Assembly: GCF_007096885.1 (NCBI RefSeq)
Contig: NZ_VJNO01000024.1
Location: 37,848-101,847, forward strand
Length of the DNA stretch: 64,000 nucleotides
Direction: 5' to 3'
Source of the DNA: Streptomyces sp. 130
GTDB taxonomy: Bacteria > Actinomycetota > Actinomycetes > Streptomycetales > Streptomycetaceae
The notes beneath the pieces are model-generated. The model had not been told where the DNA came from. It made no database searches and was given only the letters and a program-made list of their open reading frames with translations. Positions 35,608-44,178 of this stretch are shown piece by piece. Positions within the stretch are counted from its first letter, which is position 1. Each line of letters opens with the position of its first letter. Position numbers and translations under genes: made by a program.

Positions 35608-36582
35608 ATGAGCGTCCAGAGCAACACCGTCAACACCGTCCTGGGCCCTGTGCCGGCCGCGGAACTGGGCGTCGTCTCGGTCCATGAGGCGCTGCTGTCG
35701 GTGGTGCCGGGCGCCGAATGCGCCTACGACATCACCCTCGACCGCGCCGAGATCTTCGAGACCCTCGCCGCCGAGCTGAACGGCTTCAAGGCGCACGGCG
35801 GCGGCACGATCGTGGACAGCACCGGCATGTTCCACGGCCGGGACGTCCGGCTGTACGAGGCCCTCTCCCGCACCACCGGCGTGCACATCGTCGCCTCGAC
35901 GGGCCAGGGCCCGGAGGAGCTGCTCGGCGGCTACTTCCTCACCCCCCAGACCAACCCGCCGACGCCCTGGCCGGCCGAGAAGTTCGCCGACCTCTTCACC
36001 AAGGAGGTCACCGAGGGCATGGTCGTCCCGCGCTTCGAGCGGCGCGGCGCCGCCGGCCTGGTCGCCACCGCCGCCACCCGCACCGGCATGACCGCGACCG
36101 ACGAGAGCCTCTTCCGGGGCGCGGCCCGGACCGCCCTCGCCACCGGCGTCCCCGTCTCCATCCGCTACGGCAAGGACGCCCCGCAGGACCTCGACGTGGT
36201 TCTGGACGAGAAGCTGCCCGCCGACCGCGTCGTCGTCGGTGGACTGGACCGCAAGGACGCCGTCGCCGCCGGGGCATGCCTCGAGGCCGCCCGCCGCGGT
36301 GCGTACGTCGTGCTCGACCACGTCGGCACGCAGGACGAGGACCATGTGACGGACGCCGAACGCGTCGCCCTCGTCCTGGAGTTGGCCGAAGCCGGCCTGG
36401 CCGGCCGGGTCCTGCTGTCGGCCGGCGCCACCGGCGTCGCCAAGGGCCACCCGGGCAACGACCTGCCGTACAGCCACGTCCTGACCGACTTCGTCCCGCT
36501 CCTGAAGGACCAGGGCCTCGGCGAGGACGACGTACGGCGGATTCTCGTCGACAACCCGCGGGACCTGCTGTCGGTGCGCTGA
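35608..36582 (+). CDS. Phosphotriesterase-family paralogue lacking metal ligands (probable pseudoenzyme)
   Basis: The 324-residue protein aligns along its length with the next gene (VNTVLGPVPAAELGVVSVHE at the start, VDNPRDLLSVR at the end) and so has the amidohydrolase TIM-barrel fold. The binuclear metal site is gone: the HxH of strand 1 reads HEA (His26, Ala28), the bridging lysine is Ala153, the strand 5 His is Arg186, the strand 6 His is Gly212, and the strand 8 Asp is Gly273. Catalysis as a phosphotriesterase or lactonase is thus unlikely; a structural or allosteric partner of its paralogue is my inference. Start at 35608, not 35602, because GAGG lies seven bases before it. Confidence 0.8.
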   Translation: MSVQSNTVNTVLGPVPAAELGVVSVHEALLSVVPGAECAYDITLDRAEIFETLAAELNGFKAHGGGTIVDSTGMFHGRDVRLYEALSRTTGVHIVASTGQGPEELLGGYFLTPQTNPPTPWPAEKFADLFTKEVTEGMVVPRFERRGAAGLVATAATRTGMTATDESLFRGAARTALATGVPVSIRYGKDAPQDLDVVLDEKLPADRVVVGGLDRKDAVAAGACLEAARRGAYVVLDHVGTQDEDHVTDAERVALVLELAEAGLAGRVLLSAGATGVAKGHPGNDLPYSHVLTDFVPLLKDQGLGEDDVRRILVDNPRDLLSVR

Positions 36583-36631
36583 GCACCCCGGCGGATACGG
36601 CCATCAAGTCTCTTTCTCAAAGGTGAGTGTT

Positions 36632-37588
36632 GTGTCGAAGGTGAACACGGTCCTGGGACCCGTCCCGGCCGAGGAGTTGGGCATCGTCGCGGTCCACGAG
36701 CACATCGGGTACGGCATGCCCGGCTCCGAACTGGACACCAAGTGGTGGAAGACGCCCGAGCAGCGGTACGAGGAGACCGTTCCCAAACTGCGCCGCTTCC
36801 ACGAGCTGGGCGGTGGCACGTTCGTCGACGCCACCGGCATCTGCAACGGCCGTGACGTCGACTACTACAAGTCCCTGTCCGCGAAGACCGGCGTGCACAT
36901 CGTCGCCTGCACCGGCTTCGTCGGCGGCGACACCGCCCTGCCGCACTTCGCGAACGCCGGCGTCGACTACCTGATGCGGCAGTTCGTCCACGAGATCACC
37001 GCCGGCATCGGCGACACCGGCAGCCGCGCCGGCGTCATCAAGGTCGGCGTGAGCCGGGGCGGCCGGATGACCGACCTGGACAAGCGGATCTACCGGGCCG
37101 CCGCCCGCGCCGCCCTCGCCACGGGCGCCCCCATCCTCACCCACCTCGCGATCGACGCCGAGAACGCCATCGCGATCTTCCACGAAGAGGGACTGCCCCT
37201 GCACCGCGTCCTGTTCGGGCACGTCGACGACGGCGTCAACGCCGACAAGACCCGCGATGTGTGGATCGCGGAGCAGGGCGGCCGCATCGGCTTCGACACC
37301 TTCGGCTACGAGACCGAGCTGCCCGACCCGCCGTTCTGGGCCCGCCCCCGCAAGGAGCGCCTCGATCACTTCCTGCGCTTCATCGACGGCGGCCGCCGGA
37401 TCAACCAGGTCCTCGCCTCCGCCGACGCCAACTGCTCCCCGCTGGGCTGGCCCGGCGTCAAGGGGCACACCGTCAACTACATCTTCGAGGACCTCATCCC
37501 GGACCTCCGCTCCGCCGGCCTCGACGACACGGCGATCAAGACGATCTTCGTCGACAACCCCGCCGCCTTCCTGACCCTCCAGAAGTAG
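36632..37588 (+). CDS. Phosphotriesterase-family metal hydrolase (lactonase-like)
   Basis: The 318-residue protein keeps every metal ligand of the family: His22 and His24 in VHEHIG, carboxylated Lys137 in GVIKVG, His171 in ILTHLA, His197 in LFGHVDD and Asp265 in SADANC. Natural members are mostly lactonases, so an ester or lactone substrate is likely. The GTG at 36632 is preferred, with AAAGGTGAG just upstream; an in-frame GTG at 36623 lies within that site. It is encoded 49 bases after its metal-free paralogue, in an operon with a flavin monooxygenase that could be Baeyer-Villiger-like in effect but is of the hydroxylase class. Confidence 0.86.
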   Translation: MSKVNTVLGPVPAEELGIVAVHEHIGYGMPGSELDTKWWKTPEQRYEETVPKLRRFHELGGGTFVDATGICNGRDVDYYKSLSAKTGVHIVACTGFVGGDTALPHFANAGVDYLMRQFVHEITAGIGDTGSRAGVIKVGVSRGGRMTDLDKRIYRAAARAALATGAPILTHLAIDAENAIAIFHEEGLPLHRVLFGHVDDGVNADKTRDVWIAEQGGRIGFDTFGYETELPDPPFWARPRKERLDHFLRFIDGGRRINQVLASADANCSPLGWPGVKGHTVNYIFEDLIPDLRSAGLDDTAIKTIFVDNPAAFLTLQK

Positions 37589-37600
37589 AGAGAACCAACG

Positions 37601-38713
37601 ATGCAGCTCTCGGACCTCAAGAACCTCAAGATCGCCGTCGTCGGCGCGGGATACGGCGGCGCGGCCGCCGCCAAGGCGCTCAGCCTCCTGGGGGCCCGCG
37701 TGGACGTCTACGAGCAGGCCGGCCGGGTCCGCGAGGTCGGCGCCGGCATCGGCCTGCGCCCCTCCACCATGAACCGCTTCCGCGAGTGGGGGATCTTCGA
37801 CGCGATCGCCGACGTCACCTCGCCGAGCGACTACTTCGAGATCCTCACCGACACCGGTGAGCCGATCATGAAGGAGGCCTGGCCCGCCGACGGCGAGCAG
37901 GTCCACACCCACCTCATCCACCGCGGCGACTTCATCGACGCCCTCATGGGCGCCCTCCCCGACGGCATGGTGCACCTCGGCCACAAGCTGGAGAGCGTCG
38001 AGGACAAGGGGGAGGGCGCCGTCCTCACCTTCGCGGGCGGCGCCACCGCGGAGGCCGACCTGGTCGTCGGCGCCGACGGCATCAAGTCGGTCGTCCGCCA
38101 CCAGCTGTTCAGCCGGAAGCCCCCGGTGTTCTCCGGCGAACACGCCTACCGCACCGTGATCTCCACCGACGCCGCCCACGGCATGGTCGTCGACGACAAC
38201 CTGCGCATGTACATCGGCCGCGGCACCAAGGTCTACCTCCTGCCGCTGCGCCACCGCGGCCAGGTCTCCTTCGACATCACCGCCCTCAACACAGACGGCA
38301 CCTGGGCACCGCAGGTCACCAAGGAGGACCTGCTCAAGACGGTCGAGGGCTTCGACGAGCGCCTGGTGGCCATCACCCGCGACCTCGACATGGACACCGT
38401 GAACATCCGCGCGGTGTACGACATCGACCCCGTCGACACCTGGCACACGGACCGCGTCGTCCTCGTCGGCGACGCCGCCCACTCGATGCTCCACCACCAG
38501 GGCCAGGGCGCCAACTCGGCCATCGAGGACGGCGGCGCGCTCGCCGACGCCCTGAAGCGGGCCGGCTCCCTGAAGGAGGCGCTCGCCCTCTACCAGGCCA
38601 CCCGCAAGCCGGTGACCGACGAGTTGCAGCGCATCTCGCGCCAGGGCTGGACCGAGGAGGAGATCAACGACGTCTTCCCCGGCCAGAAGCCCGCCGCCGC
38701 AGGACAGGAGTGA
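37601..38713 (+). CDS. FAD-dependent aromatic monooxygenase
   Basis: The 370-residue flavoprotein is a group A hydroxylase of the salicylate / 6-hydroxynicotinate monooxygenase kind: VVGAGYGGAAAAKAL near the N-terminus, the DG motif VVGADGIKSVVR, and the GD motif LVGDAAHSMLHHQGQGAN. It is distinct from the 3-hydroxybenzoate hydroxylase at 27421. The substrate is unknown, though the family acts on hydroxylated or carboxylated aromatic rings. It lies 12 bases after the phosphotriesterase-like gene and 4 bases before the esterase gene. Confidence 0.85.
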   Translation: MQLSDLKNLKIAVVGAGYGGAAAAKALSLLGARVDVYEQAGRVREVGAGIGLRPSTMNRFREWGIFDAIADVTSPSDYFEILTDTGEPIMKEAWPADGEQVHTHLIHRGDFIDALMGALPDGMVHLGHKLESVEDKGEGAVLTFAGGATAEADLVVGADGIKSVVRHQLFSRKPPVFSGEHAYRTVISTDAAHGMVVDDNLRMYIGRGTKVYLLPLRHRGQVSFDITALNTDGTWAPQVTKEDLLKTVEGFDERLVAITRDLDMDTVNIRAVYDIDPVDTWHTDRVVLVGDAAHSMLHHQGQGANSAIEDGGALADALKRAGSLKEALALYQATRKPVTDELQRISRQGWTEEEINDVFPGQKPAAAGQE

Positions 38714-38717
38714 CCCC

Positions 38718-39641
38718 GTGACACTGCACCCCGAGATCGCCGAGTTCCTCGCCACCCTCCCGGCTCCGCCCGAGGGCCCGCTCGACCCGGTCGCGATGCG
38801 CGCCGCCGACGAGGCGCACGTGGCACCGCCCGAGGAGCGCCTGCCGCTGCACGCCGTCGAGGACCTGACGGCGACGACGCCCGCCGGCGACATACCGGTC
38901 CGCGCGTACACCCCCGTCGAGGCCGAACGCCACGGCGTCCTCGTGTACTTCCACGGCGGCGCCTTCTTCCTCGGCAGCCTGGACACCCACGACCACGTCG
39001 CCCGCTCGCTGGCGAAGGAGACCGGCCTCAAGGTGGTCTCCGTCGGCTACCGCCTGGCCCCCGAGGCGGCCTTCCCGGCCGGCCTCGACGACTGCTACGC
39101 GGTCGTGCGCTGGATCGCGCAGGACGGCAACGGCCTGGACTGGGACGGCACGACTCTGGCCGTCGCCGGCGACAGCTCCGGCGGCACCTTCGCCGCGGCC
39201 GTCGCCGCCCGCGCCCATGACGACGGCTTCGACCGGATCACCCACCAGGTCCTCTACTACCCCTCGCTCGACCTGGAGTTCGACGTCGACCGCTACCCGT
39301 CGCTGCGGGAGAACGCCGTCGGCTACGGCCTGGAGACCGCCGGGCTGAAGCCGTTCAACGCCTTCTACCTCGACAGCGGCGCCGACCCCGCCGACCCGCT
39401 CGTGTCGCCCGTCAGGCGGGCCGACCTCACCGGCCTGCCACCGGCCCTGGTCGTCACCGCCGAACACGACCCGATGCGCGACGAGGGCGAGCTGTACGGC
39501 GCCCGGCTGCGCGACGCCGGCGTCCCGGCGACGGTCAGCCGCTACGAGGGTGCGAACCACGGCTTCGTCCAGCACTTCTCGTGGATCCCGGAGTACCACC
39601 GGGTGTTCGAGGAGACCGCCGCCTTCCTCGGCCGGCGCTGA
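38718..39641 (+). CDS. Alpha/beta hydrolase, hormone-sensitive lipase family esterase
   Basis: The 307-residue protein has the oxyanion motif YFHGGAFFLGS, the nucleophile elbow GDSSGG, the catalytic Asp region AEHDPMRDEG and the His in GANHGF, which together define family IV (HSL) esterases on short acyl esters. The start is the GTG at 38718 with AGGAG upstream. It is packed in the same operon, suggesting that the unknown substrate contains or yields an ester. Confidence 0.88.
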   Translation: MTLHPEIAEFLATLPAPPEGPLDPVAMRAADEAHVAPPEERLPLHAVEDLTATTPAGDIPVRAYTPVEAERHGVLVYFHGGAFFLGSLDTHDHVARSLAKETGLKVVSVGYRLAPEAAFPAGLDDCYAVVRWIAQDGNGLDWDGTTLAVAGDSSGGTFAAAVAARAHDDGFDRITHQVLYYPSLDLEFDVDRYPSLRENAVGYGLETAGLKPFNAFYLDSGADPADPLVSPVRRADLTGLPPALVVTAEHDPMRDEGELYGARLRDAGVPATVSRYEGANHGFVQHFSWIPEYHRVFEETAAFLGRR

Positions 39642-39661
39642 ACCCGCAGGGAGAGAACACC

Positions 39662-40603
39662 ATGACGCACGATGCGGTCGCCATCCACCCCCTCGTCTCG
39701 CCCTGGGGCCGGTTCGGGCTGTACAGCTTCTTCATCGACGCACCCGAACCGGCGATCGTCGACACCGGGATCGCCTCCTCGCCCGCCGAGGGCATGGCCC
39801 CGGCGCTCGAGGCGATCGGACGCCGTATCGAGGACGTGCGGTGGATCCTGCTGACGCACGGCCACATCGACCACGTCGGCGGCGCGCACGCCCTGTGGGA
39901 GCTCACCGGACGCCGCGCCCGGGTCGTGATCCACGAGGCCGACGCACCGATGCTCCGCTCGCGCCGGGCGCACGTCGGGGAGTACCTCGCCGGACGGGGC
40001 CGGTACCTGGCCGACCCCGACGGCGAGGCCAAGGTGACGGCCGCCGCGAACGCCGTGATCTCCGGCGAGATGGAGCCCTCCCTGCTGGTGAAGGGCGGCG
40101 AGACGCTGTCCCTCGGCGGTGGCGTCACCGTGTCGGTGCACGCGATCCCCGGACACACCCCGGGCTCCGTCGCATACGTCGTCGACGGGCAGCGCTCCGT
40201 CTTCACCGGCGACGCCGTCCAGGTGCACGGCGCCGCCAACGGCTTCCCCGGCTACACGGACCCCGCGGCCTACCGCGCGAGCCTGGAGTACCTGCGCGAC
40301 GAGGTCCGCCCGCGCCACCTCTACCTGGGGCACCCCTACCGCCGCGCCGACGGCACCCCGTACGGCGTCGAACTCGACGAGACGCAGGCCCGGGAGGCCG
40401 TCACCCAGAGCCTCGACATCGAGGAACGGGTCGCCACGGCCGCCTGCGCATGCCTGGCCGCGGGCCTGCGGCCGACCGACTCCCCGTACTCGCCGTTCGT
40501 CCCCGCCGCCGAAGAACTCGGCTACCGCGGCGACCCCACGCTGGAGCCGTCGCCGTTCTTCACCTCGATGCACGGCTACCGCCTGCGCAACCCGAATTCG
40601 TGA
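39662..40603 (+). CDS. Metallo-beta-lactamase-fold hydrolase
   Basis: The 313-residue protein has the binuclear zinc motif THGHIDHVGG (HxHxDH), then HAIPGHTPGS, the bridging Asp in FTGDAVQVHG, and a late His in LYLGHPYR. This pattern fits glyoxalase II-like or quorum-lactonase-like hydrolases of thioesters or lactones. The ATG at 39662 follows GGGAGAG. In the operon it is a third distinct hydrolase, and the exact substrate is unknown. Confidence 0.85.
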   Translation: MTHDAVAIHPLVSPWGRFGLYSFFIDAPEPAIVDTGIASSPAEGMAPALEAIGRRIEDVRWILLTHGHIDHVGGAHALWELTGRRARVVIHEADAPMLRSRRAHVGEYLAGRGRYLADPDGEAKVTAAANAVISGEMEPSLLVKGGETLSLGGGVTVSVHAIPGHTPGSVAYVVDGQRSVFTGDAVQVHGAANGFPGYTDPAAYRASLEYLRDEVRPRHLYLGHPYRRADGTPYGVELDETQAREAVTQSLDIEERVATAACACLAAGLRPTDSPYSPFVPAAEELGYRGDPTLEPSPFFTSMHGYRLRNPNS

Positions 40604-40620
40604 CTCAGGAGCACCCCCTC

Positions 40621-42348
40621 ATGACCGACTCCCGGACGATCCGCGCCGGCGCACAGAGCATCACCGTCCGCAAGGACCTCCGCGTCCCGATGCGCGACGG
40701 CGTGACCCTCGCGGCCGACACCTACAGCGGCGGGGACGACACCCCACGGCCCGCGCTCGTGGCCCTGAGCCCGTACGGCAAGGAGCTCCAGGCCCTCGCG
40801 CTGACCACCCCGCCGCAGCGCCGGCCCAGCCCCATGTGGGACGGCTGCATCGAGGCCGGCGACATCGCGCGCGTCGTCGGGGAGGGCTACGTCCACGTCA
40901 TCGGCGACCTGCGGGGCTCCGGCGCCTCCGAGGGCGAGCACATCGGCAACTACAACGCCGGCGGCGTCCCGCTGGGCCAGGACGCCTACGACTTCATCGA
41001 GTGGGTCGCGGCCCAGCCCTGGTGCGACGGCAACGTCGGCATGATCGGCATCTCCTACTTCGGCTCGATGCAGGTACTGGCCGCCGCCGAGCGCCCGCCG
41101 TCCCTGAAGGCGATCTTCGTCAGCGGCGGCCACTACGACTTCTACGAGACCACGTACCACGGCGGCGTCATGTGGTTCATGCCCCGCGCCGCCCGCGAGG
41201 GCCGCGGCGGCGACTCCGGCTGGGCCTTCACCGACGGGGTCAAGTCCCGCATGCTGGAGACGTATTCGCCCGAGGAGATCAAGAAGCGCGTCGCCGAGCG
41301 CCTGAAGGACCCGGACGTGGCCGCCTGGCCCAACCTGGTCCACGTCCTCAACTACCCCAAGAACCACGAGGCGTGGTTCGACATCGTGATGAACGACCTC
41401 GACGGCGAGTGGTACGAGGAACGCAACCCGATCACCCTCGCGCCGGACATCGACATCCCGGTCTGGCTCCAGATCGACCAGGGCCGAGGCTGGACGATGG
41501 ACGGCACCATCGAGCTCTTCCACGCGCTCCGGGGCCCCAAGAAGCTCGACATCGGCCCCTACCCGCCCATGCAGTCGCGGCCCTTCATCGAAGAGCACGA
41601 CAAGATGTTCCGCTGGTACGAGTACTGGCTCAAGGGCGTCGACAACGGGATCATGGACGAGCCGGCGGTGACCGTCCACGTCGAGGGATCACGGCAGTAC
41701 GTCACCGGCGCCCAGTGGCCGCCGAAGGACGTCGAGCACCGCCCGCTCTACCTGCGCCCCCGGCACAAGCTGTCCTTCGAGCCCGAGGCGATGGGCGCCG
41801 AGCACGCCGTGCCCGACGGTTTCTACCAGGCGCCGCTGACCGTCACCGACAAGGTGGAGATCCTCAGCTGGTCCACCGAACCGTTCACCGAGCCCACCGA
41901 GATGATCGGCCAGGGCGCGGCACACCTGTTCGCTGAGATCGACCAGCCCGACACCAACTTCATCCTGCGCATGTGGGACGAGGCACCCGGCGGCAAGCGG
42001 CAGCTCATCACGACCGCCTACCTCAAGGCGTCGCACCGCGAGCTGGACGAGGAACGCACCACCGAGGGCGACCCGCACCACCCGCACACCCGGGCGGTGC
42101 CGGTCGATCCCGGGAAGATCGAGGAGTACGTGCTGCGGGTCTACCCGTTCGCGGCCACCTTCCTGCCGGGACACCGGCTGGTCGTGGAGCTGTCCAACGA
42201 CGAGCCGCTGGCCGACGAGCACAACGCGCTGCTCCCGCCGGACGCCTTCCACCTGCCGGTGGGCCGGCCCGTCACCCACAAGATCTACCGGGACGCCGCA
42301 CACCCCTCCCGGCTGGTGCTGCCGTTCACGACCACGGCTCGGCAGTGA
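40621..42348 (+). CDS. CocE/NonD-family hydrolase with atypical active site
   Basis: The 575-residue protein has the S15/CocE layout: an alpha/beta hydrolase core (RVPMRDGVTLAAD, DLRGSGASEG, nucleophile Ser145 in GISYFG), a helical insertion, and a C-terminal jelly-roll of the X-Pro dipeptidyl-peptidase type (FLPGHRLVVELSN). The acid Asp is probably Asp294 in WTMDG. Where relatives have GPW-x-H carrying the catalytic histidine, this protein has IGPYPPMQSRP (about 311-321), with no His. A neighbouring His or another residue may substitute. It is the last gene of the operon; a terminator follows. Confidence 0.83.
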   Translation: MTDSRTIRAGAQSITVRKDLRVPMRDGVTLAADTYSGGDDTPRPALVALSPYGKELQALALTTPPQRRPSPMWDGCIEAGDIARVVGEGYVHVIGDLRGSGASEGEHIGNYNAGGVPLGQDAYDFIEWVAAQPWCDGNVGMIGISYFGSMQVLAAAERPPSLKAIFVSGGHYDFYETTYHGGVMWFMPRAAREGRGGDSGWAFTDGVKSRMLETYSPEEIKKRVAERLKDPDVAAWPNLVHVLNYPKNHEAWFDIVMNDLDGEWYEERNPITLAPDIDIPVWLQIDQGRGWTMDGTIELFHALRGPKKLDIGPYPPMQSRPFIEEHDKMFRWYEYWLKGVDNGIMDEPAVTVHVEGSRQYVTGAQWPPKDVEHRPLYLRPRHKLSFEPEAMGAEHAVPDGFYQAPLTVTDKVEILSWSTEPFTEPTEMIGQGAAHLFAEIDQPDTNFILRMWDEAPGGKRQLITTAYLKASHRELDEERTTEGDPHHPHTRAVPVDPGKIEEYVLRVYPFAATFLPGHRLVVELSNDEPLADEHNALLPPDAFHLPVGRPVTHKIYRDAAHPSRLVLPFTTTARQ

Positions 42349-42366
42349 GCCCCGTTTTGCCCCTGC

Positions 42367-42393
42367 GGCGCCCCGGAGCGGTTCCGGGGCGCC
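42367..42393. terminator. Bidirectional terminator between CocE-like and GNAT genes
   Basis: Perfect 11-bp stem, GGCGCCCCGGA at 42367-42377 and its complement at 42383-42393, loop of five, between convergent genes. A short T run (GTTTTG) precedes it on the plus strand and would lie downstream for minus-strand transcripts. Confidence 0.85.
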
Positions 42394-42403
42394 ACCGGAA
42401 GGG

Positions 42404-42913
42404 TCAGACGCCGAACGCGGCGGGGTACCGGATGGTGCCCGTCGGGGCCGGGCGGGCGTCGTCCAGGAGCATGGCCATCATGGCCTCGTCCGGGACGTCG
42501 AAGGGGGCCCGGATGCCGAAGCCGGAGGCCGGGGTGAAGCCGAACCGGGGGTAATAGGCGGCGTGCCCCAGCACCAGGACGAGGTTTTCTCCCCTGGCCC
42601 GGGCGGCGGCCAGTACGGCGCGGATGGCCGCCGAGCCGGCACCGGTGCGCTGGTGCGAGGGCAGGACCGCGCACGGAGCCAGGGCGAGGGCGGGTTCGCC
42701 GTCGACGTGGCAGCGGGTCAGCAGCGCGTACGCCACAGGGACGTTGCCGGCATCCGTCGCGATCATGGAGAGGCCGTCGATCCACGCCTTCGGGTCGGCG
42801 CGCAGGGCCTCGACGATGCCGGCCTCATGGGGCGTCGGGAAGGCCGCCAGGTTGATGCCGCGGATGGCGGTGATGTCGTCGGGGGTCTCGGGGCGGGTGG
42901 TCCACGTGGTCAT
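42404..42913 (-). CDS. GNAT-family N-acetyltransferase
   Basis: The 169-residue protein is of the YhbS-like type: IRGINLAAFPTPHEAGIVEALR at the N-terminus, LALAPCAVLPSHQRTGAGSAAIRA for acetyl-CoA binding, and VLGHAAYYPRFGFTPASGFGIRAPF, the hallmark of this group. Substrate unknown. It lies 56 bases downstream of rsgA on the same strand and may be cotranscribed. Confidence 0.88.
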   Translation of the reverse strand: MTTWTTRPETPDDITAIRGINLAAFPTPHEAGIVEALRADPKAWIDGLSMIATDAGNVPVAYALLTRCHVDGEPALALAPCAVLPSHQRTGAGSAAIRAVLAAARARGENLVLVLGHAAYYPRFGFTPASGFGIRAPFDVPDEAMMAMLLDDARPAPTGTIRYPAAFGV

Positions 42914-42969
42914 GGTCGTTCCGTTCTCAGGGTCGAGTGGGGCGGTGCCGGCGGAGCTGTGGTCGTCGC

Positions 42970-44058
42970 TCACCGCTGACGGTCCCGGAAGCGGTAGGTC
43001 GCGCGCAGGTGCTGCGTGATGTCCTTCTTGGCGGCCTCGCGGCCGGCCCGCAGGCGGGCGTCGGTGCGCGAGGCCGCGTAGGCGTTCTCCCTCAGCAACC
43101 GGTGGTAGCTCTCCAGCCGGCGCTGCGGGATGTCCCCGGCCGCGACAGCGGCCAGTACCGCGCAACCGGGCTCGCTGCCATGCGCGCAGTCGGCGAACCG
43201 GCATTCCCGCGCGAGGAGTTCGATCTCCGCGAAGGTCTGCTCCAGCCCCGTCCGGGCATCGTGCAGACCGATCGCCCGCAGGCCGGGGGTGTCCAGCAGG
43301 ACCCCACCGCCCGGCAGCGGGGCCAGCTCGCGCCACGCGGTGGTGTGCCGGCCCTTCCCGTCCGCGTCGCGTACCGCGCCGGTCGCCAGCCGCTCCTCGC
43401 CCAGCAGGTGGTTCCCGAGAGTGGACTTGCCCGCCCCGGAAGGGCCGAGCAGCACGACGGTGCCGTTCAGGACGGCCGTCAGGGTGTCCAGGCCCTCCCC
43501 GGTCACGGCGCTGGTGACGAGCACATCCGTACCGGGTGCCACCTCGGCCACCTCGGCCGCCGCCTGCTGCGGGTCGGCGCACCGGTCGGCCTGGGTGAGC
43601 ACGACGACCGGCTGGGCGCCGCTCTCCCAGGCCAGGGCGAGCATGCGTTCCGTCCTGCCGTGCTTCTGCGGGACGGCCAGCGACACCGCCACGACGACGG
43701 TGTCGACGTTCGCGGCCAGGACCTGCGCCTGGGAGGTACGCGAAGCGGTGGACCGCACGAGCGAGGTGCGCCGCTCCAGGATCGTATGGAGGACCGGTCC
43801 GCGACTCGTGGTGGCGGGAGACAGGACGGCCCAGTCGCCCGTCGTGGGCGGCACGTGCTCGGCGCCGCCGGGGACCGCGGCACGGAGGATTCCGGCGGCG
43901 GTGGCCGCTTCGCACGAGCCGCGTTCGGCGCGCACGATGCGGGCCGGGAGCAGTCCGGCCGTGCGGTAGGGGGAGAAGGCGTGATCCCACGCCTCGTCCC
44001 AGCCGTAGTCCTCGAGGGAGTGCGGCTGGGCATGGTGGTGGTGCGAGAGTTGAGACAA
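42970..44058 (-). CDS. rsgA: Ribosome small-subunit-dependent GTPase A
   Basis: Circularly permuted GTPase that helps late 30S maturation. The 362-residue protein has an N-terminal OB-like region (PPTTGDWAVL), then G4 (VVLTQADR) before G1 (LLGPSGAGKST) and G3 (LLDTPGLR), and the C-terminal zinc site (CRFADCAHGSEPGC). The start appears to be the TTG at 44058, with AAGGGTC about seven bases upstream; there is no nearby ATG in frame. This is a weak start. A 23-codon ORF with an excellent ribosome site precedes it in the same frame. The His-rich N-terminus (HHHH) is unusual. Confidence 0.88.
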   Translation of the reverse strand: MSQLSHHHHAQPHSLEDYGWDEAWDHAFSPYRTAGLLPARIVRAERGSCEAATAAGILRAAVPGGAEHVPPTTGDWAVLSPATTSRGPVLHTILERRTSLVRSTASRTSQAQVLAANVDTVVVAVSLAVPQKHGRTERMLALAWESGAQPVVVLTQADRCADPQQAAAEVAEVAPGTDVLVTSAVTGEGLDTLTAVLNGTVVLLGPSGAGKSTLGNHLLGEERLATGAVRDADGKGRHTTAWRELAPLPGGGVLLDTPGLRAIGLHDARTGLEQTFAEIELLARECRFADCAHGSEPGCAVLAAVAAGDIPQRRLESYHRLLRENAYAASRTDARLRAGREAAKKDITQHLRATYRFRDRQR

Positions 44059-44106
44059 CGTAAAGACCCTTGAACGAGGGCCCCGTGGGGGAGCGCGAAG
44101 CTCCGG

Positions 44107-44178
44107 TCAGACCGGGGCCCGGGACGTGAGGATGGTCCGGAGGGCGCTGCGCACGGCAGCGGTCTCTACGGCAGTCAT
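44107..44178 (-). CDS. Short leader ORF upstream of rsgA
   Basis: A 23-codon ORF (MTAVETAAVRSALRTILTSR and three more residues) with GGGAGGTGA five to six bases before its ATG at 44178, one of the best Shine-Dalgarno sequences in the window. Its stop lies 48 bases before the rsgA TTG, in the same frame. Its 3' end can form a GC-rich stem: GGGCCCCG within the ORF pairs with CGGGGCCC after the stop, near the weak rsgA ribosome site. This looks like a translated leader for attenuation or coupling. It could be a chance ORF, but the ribosome site argues against that. Confidence 0.5.
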   Translation of the reverse strand: MTAVETAAVRSALRTILTSRAPV

